From Agapetus fuscipes (lineage: Eukaryota > Arthropoda > Insecta > Trichoptera > Glossosomatidae), in assembly GCA_951799405.1 (NCBI GenBank), contig OX637334.1:7502001-7566000 (forward strand): a DNA stretch of 64,000 nt, written 5' to 3'. A program made the position numbers and the translations under genes. Below the pieces are notes generated by a model. The model saw only the letters and a program-made list of their open reading frames with translations. It did not search any database and had not been told where the DNA came from. Below, piece after piece: positions 42,025-52,605 of the stretch (positions within the stretch are counted from its first letter, which is position 1; each line of letters opens with the position of its first letter).

Positions 42025-42680
42025 ACTGATTGTCTTCATTGCGTAATTCGTTAGAACTTTCCGTTTATTTCGAGAGCTGTCCGGCGCGTATCGATCGGAT
42101 TAGCGCCCTTTGACGGCGATAACAGGGCGAGATGCCTCTATTGATAGTACACAGCCTTATATACTGCCACAAGCCCTAATATCTGATAGGAATTTTAATT
42201 AAGAATGCTTCCCCTCCAGTCCCCTCGACTTGTCTTATGAAATACTTTTATCTACGCCACTGCCCACCAAACTTTTCGGCTGTCAAGAATTTTATTATTA
42301 CACTAATAGTAAGTAATAAAATTATTTTATTCAGCGAGAAATAGAACAATCCTGAGTATAATTAAATATTCACAATTTGTTTTACAAAATATACCGTCTG
42401 CATTGTCAGGGGGCTTGCATAATACAAAATGGCTCAGATCTAGAATTATACACATTTCAGAAAGTTAATGCGTCAACAGAAATTTAAATTTAAATTCTAT
42501 CTATCTCACCTAATTTTGTTCGTTTCCATAAGTTACAGAATTGACAAATTCGAGTTTGAAACGTTTTTCTCGACGAGAAAATGCTAGAATTTAGGACTAG
42601 CAACCAATAACAAAATATTTGAAATTTATTTTTAATTCTTTTGGCTAAGATCATGTTGAGTGTATTCGCAGCTTTTCTAA
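42025..42680. other. unassigned stretch
   Basis: Nothing recognised. Confidence 0.4.
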
Positions 42681-42682
42681 TT

Positions 42683-42721
42683 GCCGACGTTTCGCTTTCA
42701 GGAGCAGAAAGTATTCTCAAG
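42683..42721 (-). ncRNA. degenerate hammerhead-like motif
   Basis: On the minus strand, CTTGAGA (a one-base-shifted CTGANGA), stem II CTTTC/GAAAG with loop TGCTCCT, then CGAAACGTC. The core is altered and stem I is not clear, so this is a relic or only a look-alike. Confidence 0.3.
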
Positions 42722-43384
42722 TCTAGTTGTCAAAGCGGCGCGGGGGTCTTCACGTTCTCTCACGAAGAAAACATGACCTAACCTGAAATAATTAAAAAAG
42801 TTGTCATCTTTACGTACTCATCATCAACGTACAAATTTAAAACTAAATATTTGTTTTCCTTTTCTGGTTTGACTTCACAACTTTAGATATGACAATTAAT
42901 GTGCGGACCTCATTGAAACCAATACCACTAAAACGTTTGAAGAACGTTCCGCCTTCATGAATATTGACCGACTTTCATTTGACTTGGGTAGAGTTTAGTG
43001 TGGAATCGATTGCAGTAGTACCAGCAGTAGTACCAGCAGAGTCCTCGAGTCTCCTCCGCAGCCGTTCAGGTATGAAGCCGCGCCAGGAGAGGTGCTTTGG
43101 TGCGTGAACCAGTTTACGAGTGAATAACTCATAGAGGAGGGAGTAAATAGACTGAGTAAATGAATGAAGTAAATCTAAGATAGAAGGGAAGAGAAGTGTT
43201 GTGTTGGATGGAACTTTCAATTTAATTTTCTGTTTTAACTTGAATTTAATTTTAAAGTTACCTCGCTCTAGTTTTATTCAATGTATTTTAATTTTTTTTC
43301 GAATTAAATTTAAGTATTTTTGCTTCATTTTTCATTTTTTAATGAAATATTTGTTGAAATTTGTTTTAAGTACTTTTTGCTCCT
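42722..43384. other. unassigned stretch
   Basis: A short tandem AGTAGTACC lies at 43,014-43,035. GACCTCATT near 42,906 resembles the MITE terminus at 39.3 and 61.1 kb. Confidence 0.35.
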
Positions 43385-43535
43385 AGGCTAATAGGTTGGT
43401 ATGAGGCTGTGAACCTATTACTGAAAAAAAGGTTAATTTTTGCCAATGTCACCCTGTTTCAGGGTTAGGCGGCAGGAAATGCAGGTTTTATTTTCATTTG
43501 AGGTTTGGGTTATTGTGTAAATTCACATGCAGCAT
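43385..43535 (+). mobile_element. RTE-A 3' UTR fragment
   Basis: AATAGGTTGGTATGAGGCTG to AAATTCACATGCAGCATTT. The 3' terminus is missing and an opposed coding scrap follows. Confidence 0.8.
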
Positions 43536-43544
43536 TTCCTCCGC

Positions 43545-43640
43545 ATATACTTTACTAATTTTTCTTTCACCCCTAGTCCATGCTTCACTTCCATGTATCA
43601 ACATATAATTTGTAAGCTGACTGTCGATTGAACATCTAAG
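43545..43640 (-). pseudogene. RTE-type RT coding scrap
   Basis: The minus strand reads CSIDSQLTNYMLIHGSEAWT, then ERKISKVYAE, aligning to LPTLMYGSEAWTVNESEISKVH of RTE-A but clearly diverged. Confidence 0.7.
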
Positions 43641-43689
43641 AAATTGGTGACACCCTGTCTACATCTGCGATACATGAGCTGCTTCGCTC

Positions 43690-43850
43690 TGCACGAAACT
43701 TGTGCCGAATGTGTTGACAAAAGATCAACAGGAACTTCAAATGTCACAAATTTCAGACCAAAGCAACACTTTGGTCGTCATCCAGCCACCTTACAGTGGC
43801 CATTTGGCCTCATGTGACTTTTGTCTGTCTCGCTGAGTGAAGACACAGCT
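43690..43850 (+). pseudogene. mariner transposase relic, internally deleted
   Basis: The plus strand reads TKLVPNVLTKDQQELQMSQ, which aligns with the mariner signature (A/T)KWVPHxLTxDQ. About 60 bases on, in another frame, PPYSGHLASCDFCLSR matches the (P)PYSPDLAPCDFxLF block. The catalytic aspartate-rich middle is deleted and the D of PYSPD is H. It is a short relic with no visible terminal inverted repeats. Confidence 0.75.
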
Positions 43851-43907
43851 GTAAAATTGGGAGAATTGAACATTGTGAGACTGTGGAGAACATCCAAAGC
43901 CAAGCTA

Positions 43908-44250
43908 CAACGCAAACGCAAACGCAACTAAGCTACACATATAGTGTAACTTCTTGCCGCGTTATCCCCGAAGGGGTCGCATGTGGCGAGTTGAACCTAT
44001 TTATTTTTACAGGTAAGGGGGCCGGCCTTACGCCAACCACTTCAGTTGAAGTGGGGGTTTCCCAGCTCCCGAGAGAGCTGGTACTCATTTCTTGTGAAGG
44101 CTGAGTAAACCTTGCCGGTATTATTATTTTGGGGTTTGAAATAAACACCGAAACGGGAAATCATTTCTGACACCCTCGCGCTCGGTGGGATTCGAACCCG
44201 AGCTCACGGCATGGAATGCAAGCACTCTACCAACTGAGCTATCGACCGGT
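43908..44250 (-). mobile_element. SINE2, full length
   Basis: Tail CAACGCAAACGCAAACGC (a GCGTTT repeat on the minus strand), complete body, head complement AACTGAGCTATCGACCGG. Very similar to the 50.3-, 62.5- and 63.3-kb copies. Confidence 0.95.
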
Positions 44251-44434
44251 ATAACGTTTCTGATAAACCTTTCCTTCGAGGACTTTCAGGATGCCTTCCT
44301 AGCATGGTTGACACGTCTCCGCAAGTGAACTTTGAAGAGTTTAATAAAGCATTTGTAAAGATTCAATAGTTAAATCTATTTTCCTTAGATAATACGCATT
44401 ACTTCCACAATGAACCCTGTATTATCATAGTAGT

Positions 44435-44717
44435 AGTAGTAGTATTAGGATGATTTATTTGGTGAGCGCTGGTTTTGTGTGTATCACACCTCAAGAGCCC
44501 TCTGCGAGCTTGGTCGTCGCTGTAGAAAGCGCCAGTTGTTGTAAGGTTGGATGGACCTTTCAGTGACCGGTCTTTGGTAAAGGCTTATGAATTTTTCAAC
44601 TCAGCGAAGAGCACATTCGAAATATAAATGGTATATTTTTTGTGCTCCGCCGGGATCCGAATCCACAACCTTCCATTTGCGAGTCCGAAGTGTTGCCACT
44701 AAACTACGGACCGGTCC
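44435..44717 (-). mobile_element. SINE1, full length
   Basis: (TAG)n-flanked tail, CACACCTCAAGAGCCCTCTG, AGCGCCAGTTGTTGTAAGGT, and head complement CCACTAAACTACGGACCGGT. On the minus strand it directly follows a 5S-like sequence. Confidence 0.93.
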
Positions 44718-44722
44718 AAGAT

Positions 44723-44840
44723 GCCAACGACACGCGGTGTACCTGAGCGGTAACCCATCCAAGTACTATCCGCGCCCAATGTTGCTTAACTTCGGTGATC
44801 TATGGAAACCGGTGCTTTCAACATGGTAACGTCGTTGACG
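44723..44840 (-). pseudogene. 5S rRNA-like sequence
   Basis: The 118-bp minus strand has a closed helix I (GTCAACGAC pairing with GTCGTTGGC, one G-T). It has AAGTTAAGCAACATTGGGCG at the A-box position and ACTTGGATGGGTTACCGC at the C-box position. It differs from typical animal 5S in the loop E/helix IV region (GGTTTCCATAGATCACC, one base short) and is a single isolated copy, so it is more likely a pseudogene or 5S-derived SINE head than an active gene. The SINE1 head starts 5 bp downstream in the same orientation. Confidence 0.85.
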
Positions 44841-46027
44841 TTAATGCATGATAAAAGTGCGCTTTTCCCCTTTTAAGTGTTCTCCGTCACGTGCACTGAG
44901 CGCTGAATCTCTCTGAAGTTAAGTTTCCCAAATTTAGAGTGTTTAAGAGAGCCTGGACTGCCCGGAACATCTCCATACACTATTCATAGTAATGACTTGC
45001 AAGCTGTCTTCATGCTCCATTTCACATTTTAAAAATACTTTGAAACTAAAAGATAAATTTATCGAAGATACCAAAAGACGTTTAAACACGAATCTTAAAT
45101 GTAACAGCTATTATTATTAATACGTATGTAGAAATAATATAAATGAAGTAGAAATAATAATGTATGGAATATGCTACAATTTACTCGGTGGTAATAACAA
45201 TGTCTAGAATCACACTTATCAGACCTTTCTGGCAATACAAATAATAAGCCCATAATAAGGAAAGATTTTGTTTGAGAAGGTAGAGTTTGCTCAACTCAGA
45301 CTGATATTCAAGAGATGATCATAAGATCGCAAAATAAATTCTGTGTATAAGCAAATATAAAACTTTTTAAATAAATGCAAAGTTTTCTTTTACTTTAAAT
45401 GAGCCCTATAAATATCATTTAATAATATCTTTGAACAAAGAAAACAAAATACATATTTTTTCAAATATTTATTTAATGTAAAAAAAAAACAACCTTGGAT
45501 TTCCGCTTTTGGTTCTACACAACTCAAATAGAAAAATTCATGTTTGAGTATGGATTTTTGCAATGCCTACCAGAATTTCTCGCTGCTAATATTCCTTGGA
45601 GAAATCACGCTATCACTAACTTCAATAGAAATCTCAACAAAACATTCATCCATTAAAAGTTTTAATACATGCAATACTAATCAATGTGACCATATTGTAT
45701 GTACACTTTTCTATTTTCTTTTGATTTTTTACAGACAGTTGACCTATATATTAGAAATCTTCATATAACAGAGACCAGTTATGTAAACATATCCAACTAG
45801 AACCGTACAGCTAACATGGAAATCCTAGATTCTTTATAAGTTTTCAGGATTTTTTTTCGGATAGCGCGTTCGGAATGATTCCTGTGAAGTTTAATGCCGA
45901 TCGAATTACAAAATAATCATTTTAATAGTAAGCGATGTATGGAAAACGACTTTCCCTATGCCTTGACAAACTGTTTAACCGATTTAGATCAAATTATCAA
46001 AAAACATGTATAATTACTCTAGAAATA
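44841..46027. other. unassigned stretch
   Basis: AT-rich, short frames only. Confidence 0.45.
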
Positions 46028-47035
46028 GTTTTATTTTATTTTATTTTATTTTTAAGGAGAAAAAACAGATACAGACACAAAAACAAATACAAGAAAAATG
46101 TAAACATAAACAGTAGTGTGCCTTAATCCTAAAGAATTCCCACAGATATGTAAAAACAATAAAATAGCTGACGAAAAATAAAAACATAAAAGAAATCGAT
46201 GAGGTAAAAAGTAAATCAAATTAACAACAGAAATAAAAATAAGAGGAAAGAAAAAAAAAAGTGAAAAGAGAAACTAAGAACAAACAAAAAATATACAAAA
46301 AAATGATAAAAAGAAAACCCATTCAAGATATAATGGATAGCACGGACATTTTATAAATACTTTTTAATAGGTCAGATCTAAAGGAGTACTTCACTTTATT
46401 AAATATATCTAAATCACTAAAATATATATTAAAATCACTGCACATTCTATACATAGGAGCTCTTTGACCTGAGTTTGTTCGACATTTGGGCAGAGAAAAT
46501 ATTTGTAACGAACGGGATGCACTTCTTGGTATGCGAAAATTAATCTGACATAGAAGACCAGGGCAATCCGTTTCAGATAGACAAATACTCCTCAAAGTTA
46601 ACGCACTCAATAATAAACGCCGATTGTCAAGACTAATTAGGTTTAAGTGAACTAGGCGGTTTTCGTAAGTACGGTTGACGAAGCTTAAACGATGGAATAG
46701 TATTTTTGTAAATCTTCTTTGTACGGACTCTATAAGAGTCTTGTACACATTATAAAAAGGATTCCATATAGTCACAGCAAATTCTACTTGAGATCGTATT
46801 AATGAATGATATAAGGTCATATAACTAGATAACATTTTAAATTTTTTTGTTACACGAAACACAAATCCCATCATTTGAAAGGCCCTATTGACAACGGCAT
46901 CAATATGCATCAATATCAGTTTGATGTCGATTGGACTGCAAATATTTTTTTGCCCCCGTCTATGGCTGCACCTCTTATCTGTAGAAGTCAATTGACTCCA
47001 CATGCCCAAAAATCGTAGTGAAGCAAGCCGGGTAC
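46028..47035 (-). mobile_element. Jockey-like LINE, 5'-truncated
   Basis: Minus-strand C-terminal RT frame (46,323-47,009), an A-rich 3' UTR, and a terminal (TAAAA)n of about 25 bp at 46,029-46,053. The 5' edge near 47,020-47,035 carries CTAGCTGTACCCGGCTTGC, a sequence often found at ends of insect LINE fragments. Confidence 0.8.
46323..47009 (-). CDS. Jockey/CR1-like RT C-terminal part
   Basis: Up to 228 residues, open throughout. Homology starts near residue 35: AVVNRAFQMMGFVFRVTKKF, then YHSLIRSQVEFAVTIWNP, then LIESVQRRFTKIL and RLVHLNLISLDNRRLL. These are the post-catalytic thumb motifs of Jockey/CR1-type LINEs (KAxxxLGFxxR, L(V/I)RSxxEYxxxxWxP, IExxQRRF, LxSLxxRR). The catalytic YADD region is absent, so it cannot be active. 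The first 30 residues do not look like RT and come from flanking sequence. Confidence 0.85.
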   Translation of the reverse strand: MGMWSQLTSTDKRCSHRRGQKNICSPIDIKLILMHIDAVVNRAFQMMGFVFRVTKKFKMLSSYMTLYHSLIRSQVEFAVTIWNPFYNVYKTLIESVQRRFTKILFHRLSFVNRTYENRLVHLNLISLDNRRLLLSALTLRSICLSETDCPGLLCQINFRIPRSASRSLQIFSLPKCRTNSGQRAPMYRMCSDFNIYFSDLDIFNKVKYSFRSDLLKSIYKMSVLSIIS

Positions 47036-47281
47036 AGCTAGTAGGTTTTAAAATGGCAACAATCTTTTTTATTGATTAATGATTAGAAAACTTACTAATA
47101 TTAAATTATACCAATAATGTGTTTCCACAAAATAATTGTCCATAAAATATGTAGGCGTATTTGGTTGTTTTGCAATTGAGAAATTTCAATAAACACAAGT
47201 AATAATTTATTTATTTAATTCTCTGTTTTCAGTTGTTATGGGAACGGCTAATGTAAATGATAACGAGCGAAGTTTTCCCCT

Positions 47282-47295
47282 GTTGCCATGGCAAC
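47282..47295. promoter_or_regulatory. perfect X-box (RFX-type) palindrome
   Basis: GTTGCCATGGCAAC is a perfect 14-bp palindrome identical to the optimal RFX-factor site. It sits in a small GC-rich patch (47,270-47,345) inside AT-rich DNA. There is no supporting gene context. Confidence 0.35.
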
Positions 47296-47360
47296 GCGCG
47301 GTGGGTCGGCCGCCGAATCCTTCCGGTCGCTGTCGGACACAAATGTGGAAAAGGGGATCA

Positions 47361-47945
47361 TACCTACGCGATAAAACAATAATAAAATCAACAGATATTG
47401 ATAAAAGCAGAGAAAAGTGAAACAATTGGGTAAACAACAAGGGTGTGCGGCAAGGTTCCAATCTGACCCCGTGGTTGTTTAATATAATCACGATTTATTG
47501 TTTCAGCGCGTAGATTAAAAACAAAGTGTAATGATAACTAAGATATCAAATATTTTTTATTTTTTATCTACACGATAAAATAATACACAATCAACAGATA
47601 TGGATGAAAGCAGAGAAAAGTGGAACAACTGGGTAAACATAAGGGGTGTGCGGCAAGGTTCCAATCTGACCCCGTGGTTGTTTACTATAATCATGAATTA
47701 TTGCTTAAGCAAATTGATTAAAAAACATAGTGTTAAGAAAACAAAGAAATCAAATCGATCGTATTTTTTTACCTACACGATATAAAAATTAAAAAAATCA
47801 TCAGGTATTGATAAAAACAGAGAAAAGTGGAACAATTGGGTAAACAACAAGGGTGTGAGCAAGGTTCCAATCTGACCCCGGGGTAATTTAATGTGATCAT
47901 GAATTATTGTTTCAAGCAACTGAAAACTACAACAAGAGGTAAGGA
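47361..47945 (+). repeat. three tandem 205-bp copies of an RT segment
   Basis: Units begin at about 47,361, 47,566 and 47,770 (TACCTACACGATAAAA-type starts). Each contains GAGAAAAGTGGAACAATTGG and CAAGGTTCCAATCTGACCCC. Unit 2 translates as GVRQGSNLTPWLFTIIMNYC, the GVRQG...PxLFN motif of an RTE-like reverse transcriptase. Units differ by scattered substitutions and short indels. Confidence 0.9.
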
Positions 47946-49180
47946 TAATGATGCAAATAGTAATCGATCTGCATAGCTTGATGATACAATTGCCATTAAA
48001 ATTCAACGCAAAAGTTATGAACGATAGATTGCAGATAAAAAAAAAAGATTTTGTATTGTTTGGAAATTACAGTACCTACTACCCATTTTTTTTTAAAGAA
48101 AATCATACTATCTACGGATTATCGAATTTTTTGTTGGAAAATTCATTGCTGCCTGCGGATGACCCATAGTTTTTCTGTTTGAGAATAACACAGGATGAAG
48201 TTAGCTTCCATTTAAAAAAATCTCATTGCAAATTTTTTTCACTTTTTTCAGACATTTTTACTTAGTTTTTCTTTCTGTCATGTGTTTTAATGGTCTATTA
48301 TTACAATTATCCAGGTCTAATTATTAGGTTTATTAGGCTGCCGACATCAGGCACATTCAACATACCCCTCAGCTGGTTAACATCATAGGTTGTCACCATT
48401 ATCGTAACTTTATTATGCAGCCCACTGAAATCAAAGTTTAAGTTTATAAAATATGATTATAATTTAAAAAAATTAAAGGTTACAAAGTGAATTCCTCATC
48501 AATTAATGATATTGAACCTGTTTTCAACACTTAAAAAGATTTATAATCTGTACTACGGCCACATTTATCTGTTTTGGAATATAGAACCAACCTAGGTACA
48601 TACTATGTACTTTATTCGAAATTGAATATTAGGTAAGCACATAGTGCCTTTTAAGCAGTTATTTGAGTTTCTAGTTTCACAGGAAAGATTTTGAATGAGC
48701 ATTGCCGCTGCTTTTACTGGATACACAAAACAGAGAAACAAATTAGTTTCAATATAAATTTGTTTTAATGATTAGTTGGTTTGCTCAACGTCATGAACCA
48801 GCAATTTCGGCATTATTATTAGTATACTCCAGGCTCACTGCAGAGCCAGTTATTGGATTAAAGTGATAATCACATCATACAGTACTGGTGTATTAACTAT
48901 TCTGTGTTGTTCGTACGATGTACATATCTAGCAAGTTATTTACAGTTAAAGTTAATCTTGGGCCCGGAACAGGGATTGTAATATTACGTCAGAAATGAAT
49001 ACCAGTTTTAACAAAAAAAATCAGAAGTTGTTGACAGACCTGAAGAAAAACATGGGGAGAAACGTATTAGAAATCAGTTTTAGTTATTTGGAAGGCTCAT
49101 TATAAGTATCTCAACGCCCTTTTTTGACAGAATTTTATTCTTAGCTCCCAGTCCAGTGCCTGAGCAGTCTCTTCACATCT
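47946..49180. other. unassigned stretch
   Basis: 47,946-48,170 may be further decayed RT following the tandem array (no firm motif). The rest is AT-rich. Confidence 0.35.
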
Positions 49181-49255
49181 TCTTATTCTTCATTTGGTGC
49201 CTCTTCTATGGGAAATCGCGATAATCATGGTTATTTTCCACTTGGATTCTGGGGC
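49180..49255 (-). pseudogene. non-LTR RT tail (family B)
   Basis: The minus strand reads KWKITMIIAISHRRGTK and ends GGCACCAAATGAAGAATAAG, matching the KVKIAMIIAN...GGCACCAAAAGAAGAA ends at 23.4 and 26.6 kb. Confidence 0.6.
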
Positions 49256-50048
49256 ATCCAAATAACAAGGATGTGTTGCTTTTGTTTAACTATTGTCGCA
49301 TGTTTTTTAGACACGGCCTCTTTGAGTTCTTCTCCCCTCCAAAGTTTCTTGGTCCATGTGAAACCAGGGTCTGAAATCTTAACTGGCGTCGCGTCGGTAG
49401 ATCTTACCGTGTCTGTTTGAAGATAGGACTCAATCTAACATGGCGGCGTGTTAACACCTGATACTTTTTATGTGGTACGAAGATCAGCTGCTTACATGTT
49501 GCCATGCTTTATTTATTTTATTTTCAAATTTCAAAATCCCGCTGGGACTTCAAGCCCAGGTTGTACCGGTTTTGCCACGTCCAATCTCCAGTACGGGAGT
49601 GCACGTGTCTGATGTATTTCACTATTATACTGGTAATGATATTGTGAAGCCGGAAAGTTAAGGAACATCATGTATTCCTTGCGGACCCCTCCATGTAATA
49701 CCTGAGACGTGATGTCCGTATACGTATGGTACGGTGGGAGATACATCAGGAAATTATGCTGTGAATTGATATCTGTATGCATGAGATTCTGAGCTTGTAT
49801 TTTTGCCCGTGTCGTGAAAGATGGTCCACAGACAGCTCAGCCATGGATAAATTGGTCGCGCGGCAGTTCGCCCAATTTTGGTCAACAAATTCGCACTCCA
49901 GTATACCTAATTTTAATGAATTGTAGCTTTCTGCAAAGGAGTAATCTTTGGACCTATATTGCATGTGATCGAACCAAAAAGTCGTGTGAACAAAATGTAG
50001 TGTGACCGATTTATCTATGCCCAAGCTGTCTGTGAATGGATTGTATGC
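49256..50048. other. unassigned stretch
   Basis: Overlapping short frames on both strands (up to 104 codons) with no recognised motif. Confidence 0.35.
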
Positions 50049-50049
50049 C

Positions 50050-50293
50050 CATTTTTGCAATCTATAATAAAAGAGAAATCAAAGTTTGAGATTCATATGA
50101 AATGCATAAAAACAAGCAAGCACGTGTAAGTACATACTGAATGTGTACTTCCAAAATATAAACCCAAATTTCAAATGAACATATACGCTGCTAACTTTTG
50201 CTGGCCAACCCTGAAACAAAGGAGTATTTGGGGAAATGAATATTTTTGTACCGTATGAGTGGTCAGTTCTAGACTAACCTATTAGTCAAGTGG
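50050..50293 (-). mobile_element. RTE-A 3' UTR copy, old
   Basis: ATTCATATGAAATGCATAAA, CAAATTTCAAATGAACATAT and GACTAACCTATTAGTCAAG. The terminal repeat is degraded. Confidence 0.75.
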
Positions 50294-50311
50294 TATGTAT
50301 AATATTTTAAG

Positions 50312-50652
50312 TAACGCAAACGCAAACGCAACTAAGCTACACATATAGTGTAACTTCTTGCCGCGTTATCCCCGAAGGGGTCGCATGTGGCGAGTTGAAC
50401 CTATTTATTTTTACAGGTAAGGGGGCCGGCCTTACGCTAACCACTTCAGTTGAAGTGGGAATTTCCCAGCTCCCGAGGGGGCTGGTACTCATTTATTGTA
50501 AAGGCTGAGTAAACCTCGCCGGTATTTATATTATAGGGTTTGAAATACACACCGAAATTGGAAATCATTTCTGACACCCTCCTCGGTGGGATTCGAACCC
50601 GAGCTCACGGGGTAGAATGCAAGCACTCTACCAACTGAGCTATCGACCGGAC
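50312..50652 (-). mobile_element. SINE2, full length
   Basis: Tail ACGCAAACGCAAACGCAACT, complete body, head complement CTGAGCTATCGACCGGAC. AGTAAC on both sides (50,310-50,315 and 50,653-50,658) is a candidate short target duplication. Confidence 0.95.
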
Positions 50653-51004
50653 AGTAACATTTCAAGTAACATTTCAATAAATTTTAAAGCAAGGCGCGAT
50701 AACTTGCTTCGTTGTATATGTATGTCCGTATATCCATTTGCTCAGTTTTCGTATGTCTATTTTCGTTCTCGTACCATCGATCCACTGGCTTCGCAAGAAA
50801 CGCGTTTGCCTTTAATAATGTGCACAAATGTGAAGGGTAAAGATGGCTGACCGACGGCCCGATAATAATCTGACCATCTTATCTAAGTTGCATGAGTAGG
50901 TGAACATTTAAAGGTCATACTAAAGGGATACGAGGTCATACTAAAGAGATCCGAGCAACTTAATTGCACTCATGAATTGATACAGAGAAAATTGTGAGGT
51001 CATA

Positions 51005-51100
51005 CAACCGGGCTGCAAAAGGAAAAGGTAATCAATATTTTGTGTTTGATTGCTAAGGACAGTTGCGTCATAAAAGTGGATTTTTCAACTGCAAACATAA
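51005..51100 (+). repeat. unclassified dispersed repeat U, copy 3
   Basis: CGGGCTGCAAAAGGAAAAGG, then GATTGCTAAGGACAGTTGCG and TCATAAAAG. Confidence 0.5.
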
Positions 51101-51371
51101 CGCCAGGAAATGTTCAGAAATCACTACAGTGTGCGCTGGATTCTTCTAGTAGTGTATGAAGATGTATGAAAACTTTCAAACAGTTTTTTCAGCAATCCCA
51201 TTCGAAACTATGGACAAACCGGACATAATTCGTGGTGTGTGAAAATGGCGTACAACTAGCAAAACAATTCGTTTAACCATATCGTTGATGACATTTTTAT
51301 AACTTTACCTGAAAAAATTTCAAATTATATTTTTGTAAATTCAAACAGGTCAAAACTCTCCGCCAAATACA

Positions 51372-51600
51372 TTGCAACGCAACTCAACTAAGTTATACAT
51401 ATTGTGTAACATTTTGTCTTGTTTTCCACGGAGAGTTCGTACACGGCGGTTAGAAATTATTTATTTTTACAGTTAAGGGCGCCGGCTGCTTCACACCAAC
51501 CACTTGAGTTAGAGTAAAGGTTTCCCAGCTAAGCATTACCGGTATTTTATTTTGCGTTTGAAATAAATACTGAAAATTATTTCTTACACCCTCACTAGGA
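51372..51600 (-). mobile_element. SINE2, strongly diverged
   Basis: AACGCAACTCAACTAAGTTA, ACAGTTAAGGGCGCCGGC and AAGGTTTCCCAGCTAAGC mark the body. The head is gone. Confidence 0.75.
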
Positions 51601-52180
51601 TTTTCGTGGGATTGCAATATTTAAAATTGTATGATTCCATACAATTCATTTGTCCAGTGCTACGATTTTACCCTCTACGAGTTTACGAGTCTACGAGTAC
51701 CTCAAGTTTATAAGCGTAGAGGTTAACAATAAATGTAAAGAAACTAAAGCAGCGTCTCTAGTGAGTGCTTGAGGTTATTTATATTTTTTGCTAACGCTAT
51801 GTTTGAGTTTACACGTGAAGATTTATACTTGGGTGCAGTGATGTAATAGCTCGCTTGATCAATAAATCCTCTACGATAAAAGCTTCGCAAGTCACAAATA
51901 CTTAAATATACCCTTAATATGTGTGTGGTTAATTTAAAAGAGGTACTTATACTTGTATTAAGCCTCTATTACGCTAGAGGTGGCCAGACCCTCCGCAGAT
52001 GTGTCTCAACTTTTGTTGTGTCGTATCACAGTTCATTCATCTCTTCGGCATTCATCATTATCTTCATGCAAGATCTTCTCTTTTTTAAGTAACTTTTTCA
52101 ACTAGTAAAGAACGCACAGTCAAATTGGTTAATTTAACGAATAATAACTGGGTTATGAATGAGTGCGGTATAAATGAAAA
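51601..52180. other. unassigned stretch
   Basis: Short CTACGAGT repeats at 51,675-51,700. Nothing else recognised. Confidence 0.4.
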
Positions 52181-52184
52181 TATG

Positions 52185-52365
52185 AGTGTGAAAGTGAAAG
52201 TACAAAGCAGTACAATAAGATGGTTAAGGCATCTAAAATGAAGAAATGATGGATAACTGACAAACTAGGTGTGTGTAAGGTGTGTGTAAGATGTCAAAGG
52301 GAAGCGTGGAAGGGGCAGACCGAGGAAAGAATGGATTGGTTAGAAATTAATGGAATATGCAAAGT
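52185..52365 (+). pseudogene. RTE-type RT coding scrap
   Basis: The plus strand reads MSVKVKVQSSTIRWLRHLK, then after frame changes KGKRGRGRPRKEWIG-like codons (GAAGGGGCAGACCGAGGAAA), equivalent to SVKVKIKRSLLRWFGH ... GRGRPRKEWMD of RTE-A. Confidence 0.7.
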
Positions 52366-52372
52366 GACTTTA

Positions 52373-52605
52373 TGATCTATAATCTAAGTTCAAAATATAT
52401 ATTTCATTTAGAGTCTTATTAAATGCATTGCCATTAGCAGACACGTATAAGTTCGCGCTTAGACTTACAACATAGAAACTCAAATGAATATAAGCCCTGC
52501 AACTCTTACCGACTTTCTCTGATACAGTAGTGACATTGGAAATGTGAACCATTTTTTGCAGTACGGGTGGTCAGCCTCATGCCAACTTATTAGTCAAGGA
52601 ACGTG
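52373..52605 (-). mobile_element. RTE-A 3' UTR copy, old
   Basis: CTATAATCTAAGTTCAAAAT to GTGGTCAGCCTCATGCCAAC and TTAGTCAAGGAAC, with deletions. Confidence 0.82.

Noticed and set aside
43883..44148. Similar 70-73-codon frames in several SINE2 copies (also 23.7 and 63.3 kb)
   Set aside because: The frames coincide exactly with SINE2 and exist on both strands; they reflect copy similarity, not a protein family.
44723..44840. Active 5S rRNA gene
   Set aside because: Promoter boxes are recognisable, but there is a one-base-short helix IV region, no tandem array and SINE contact; pseudogene preferred.
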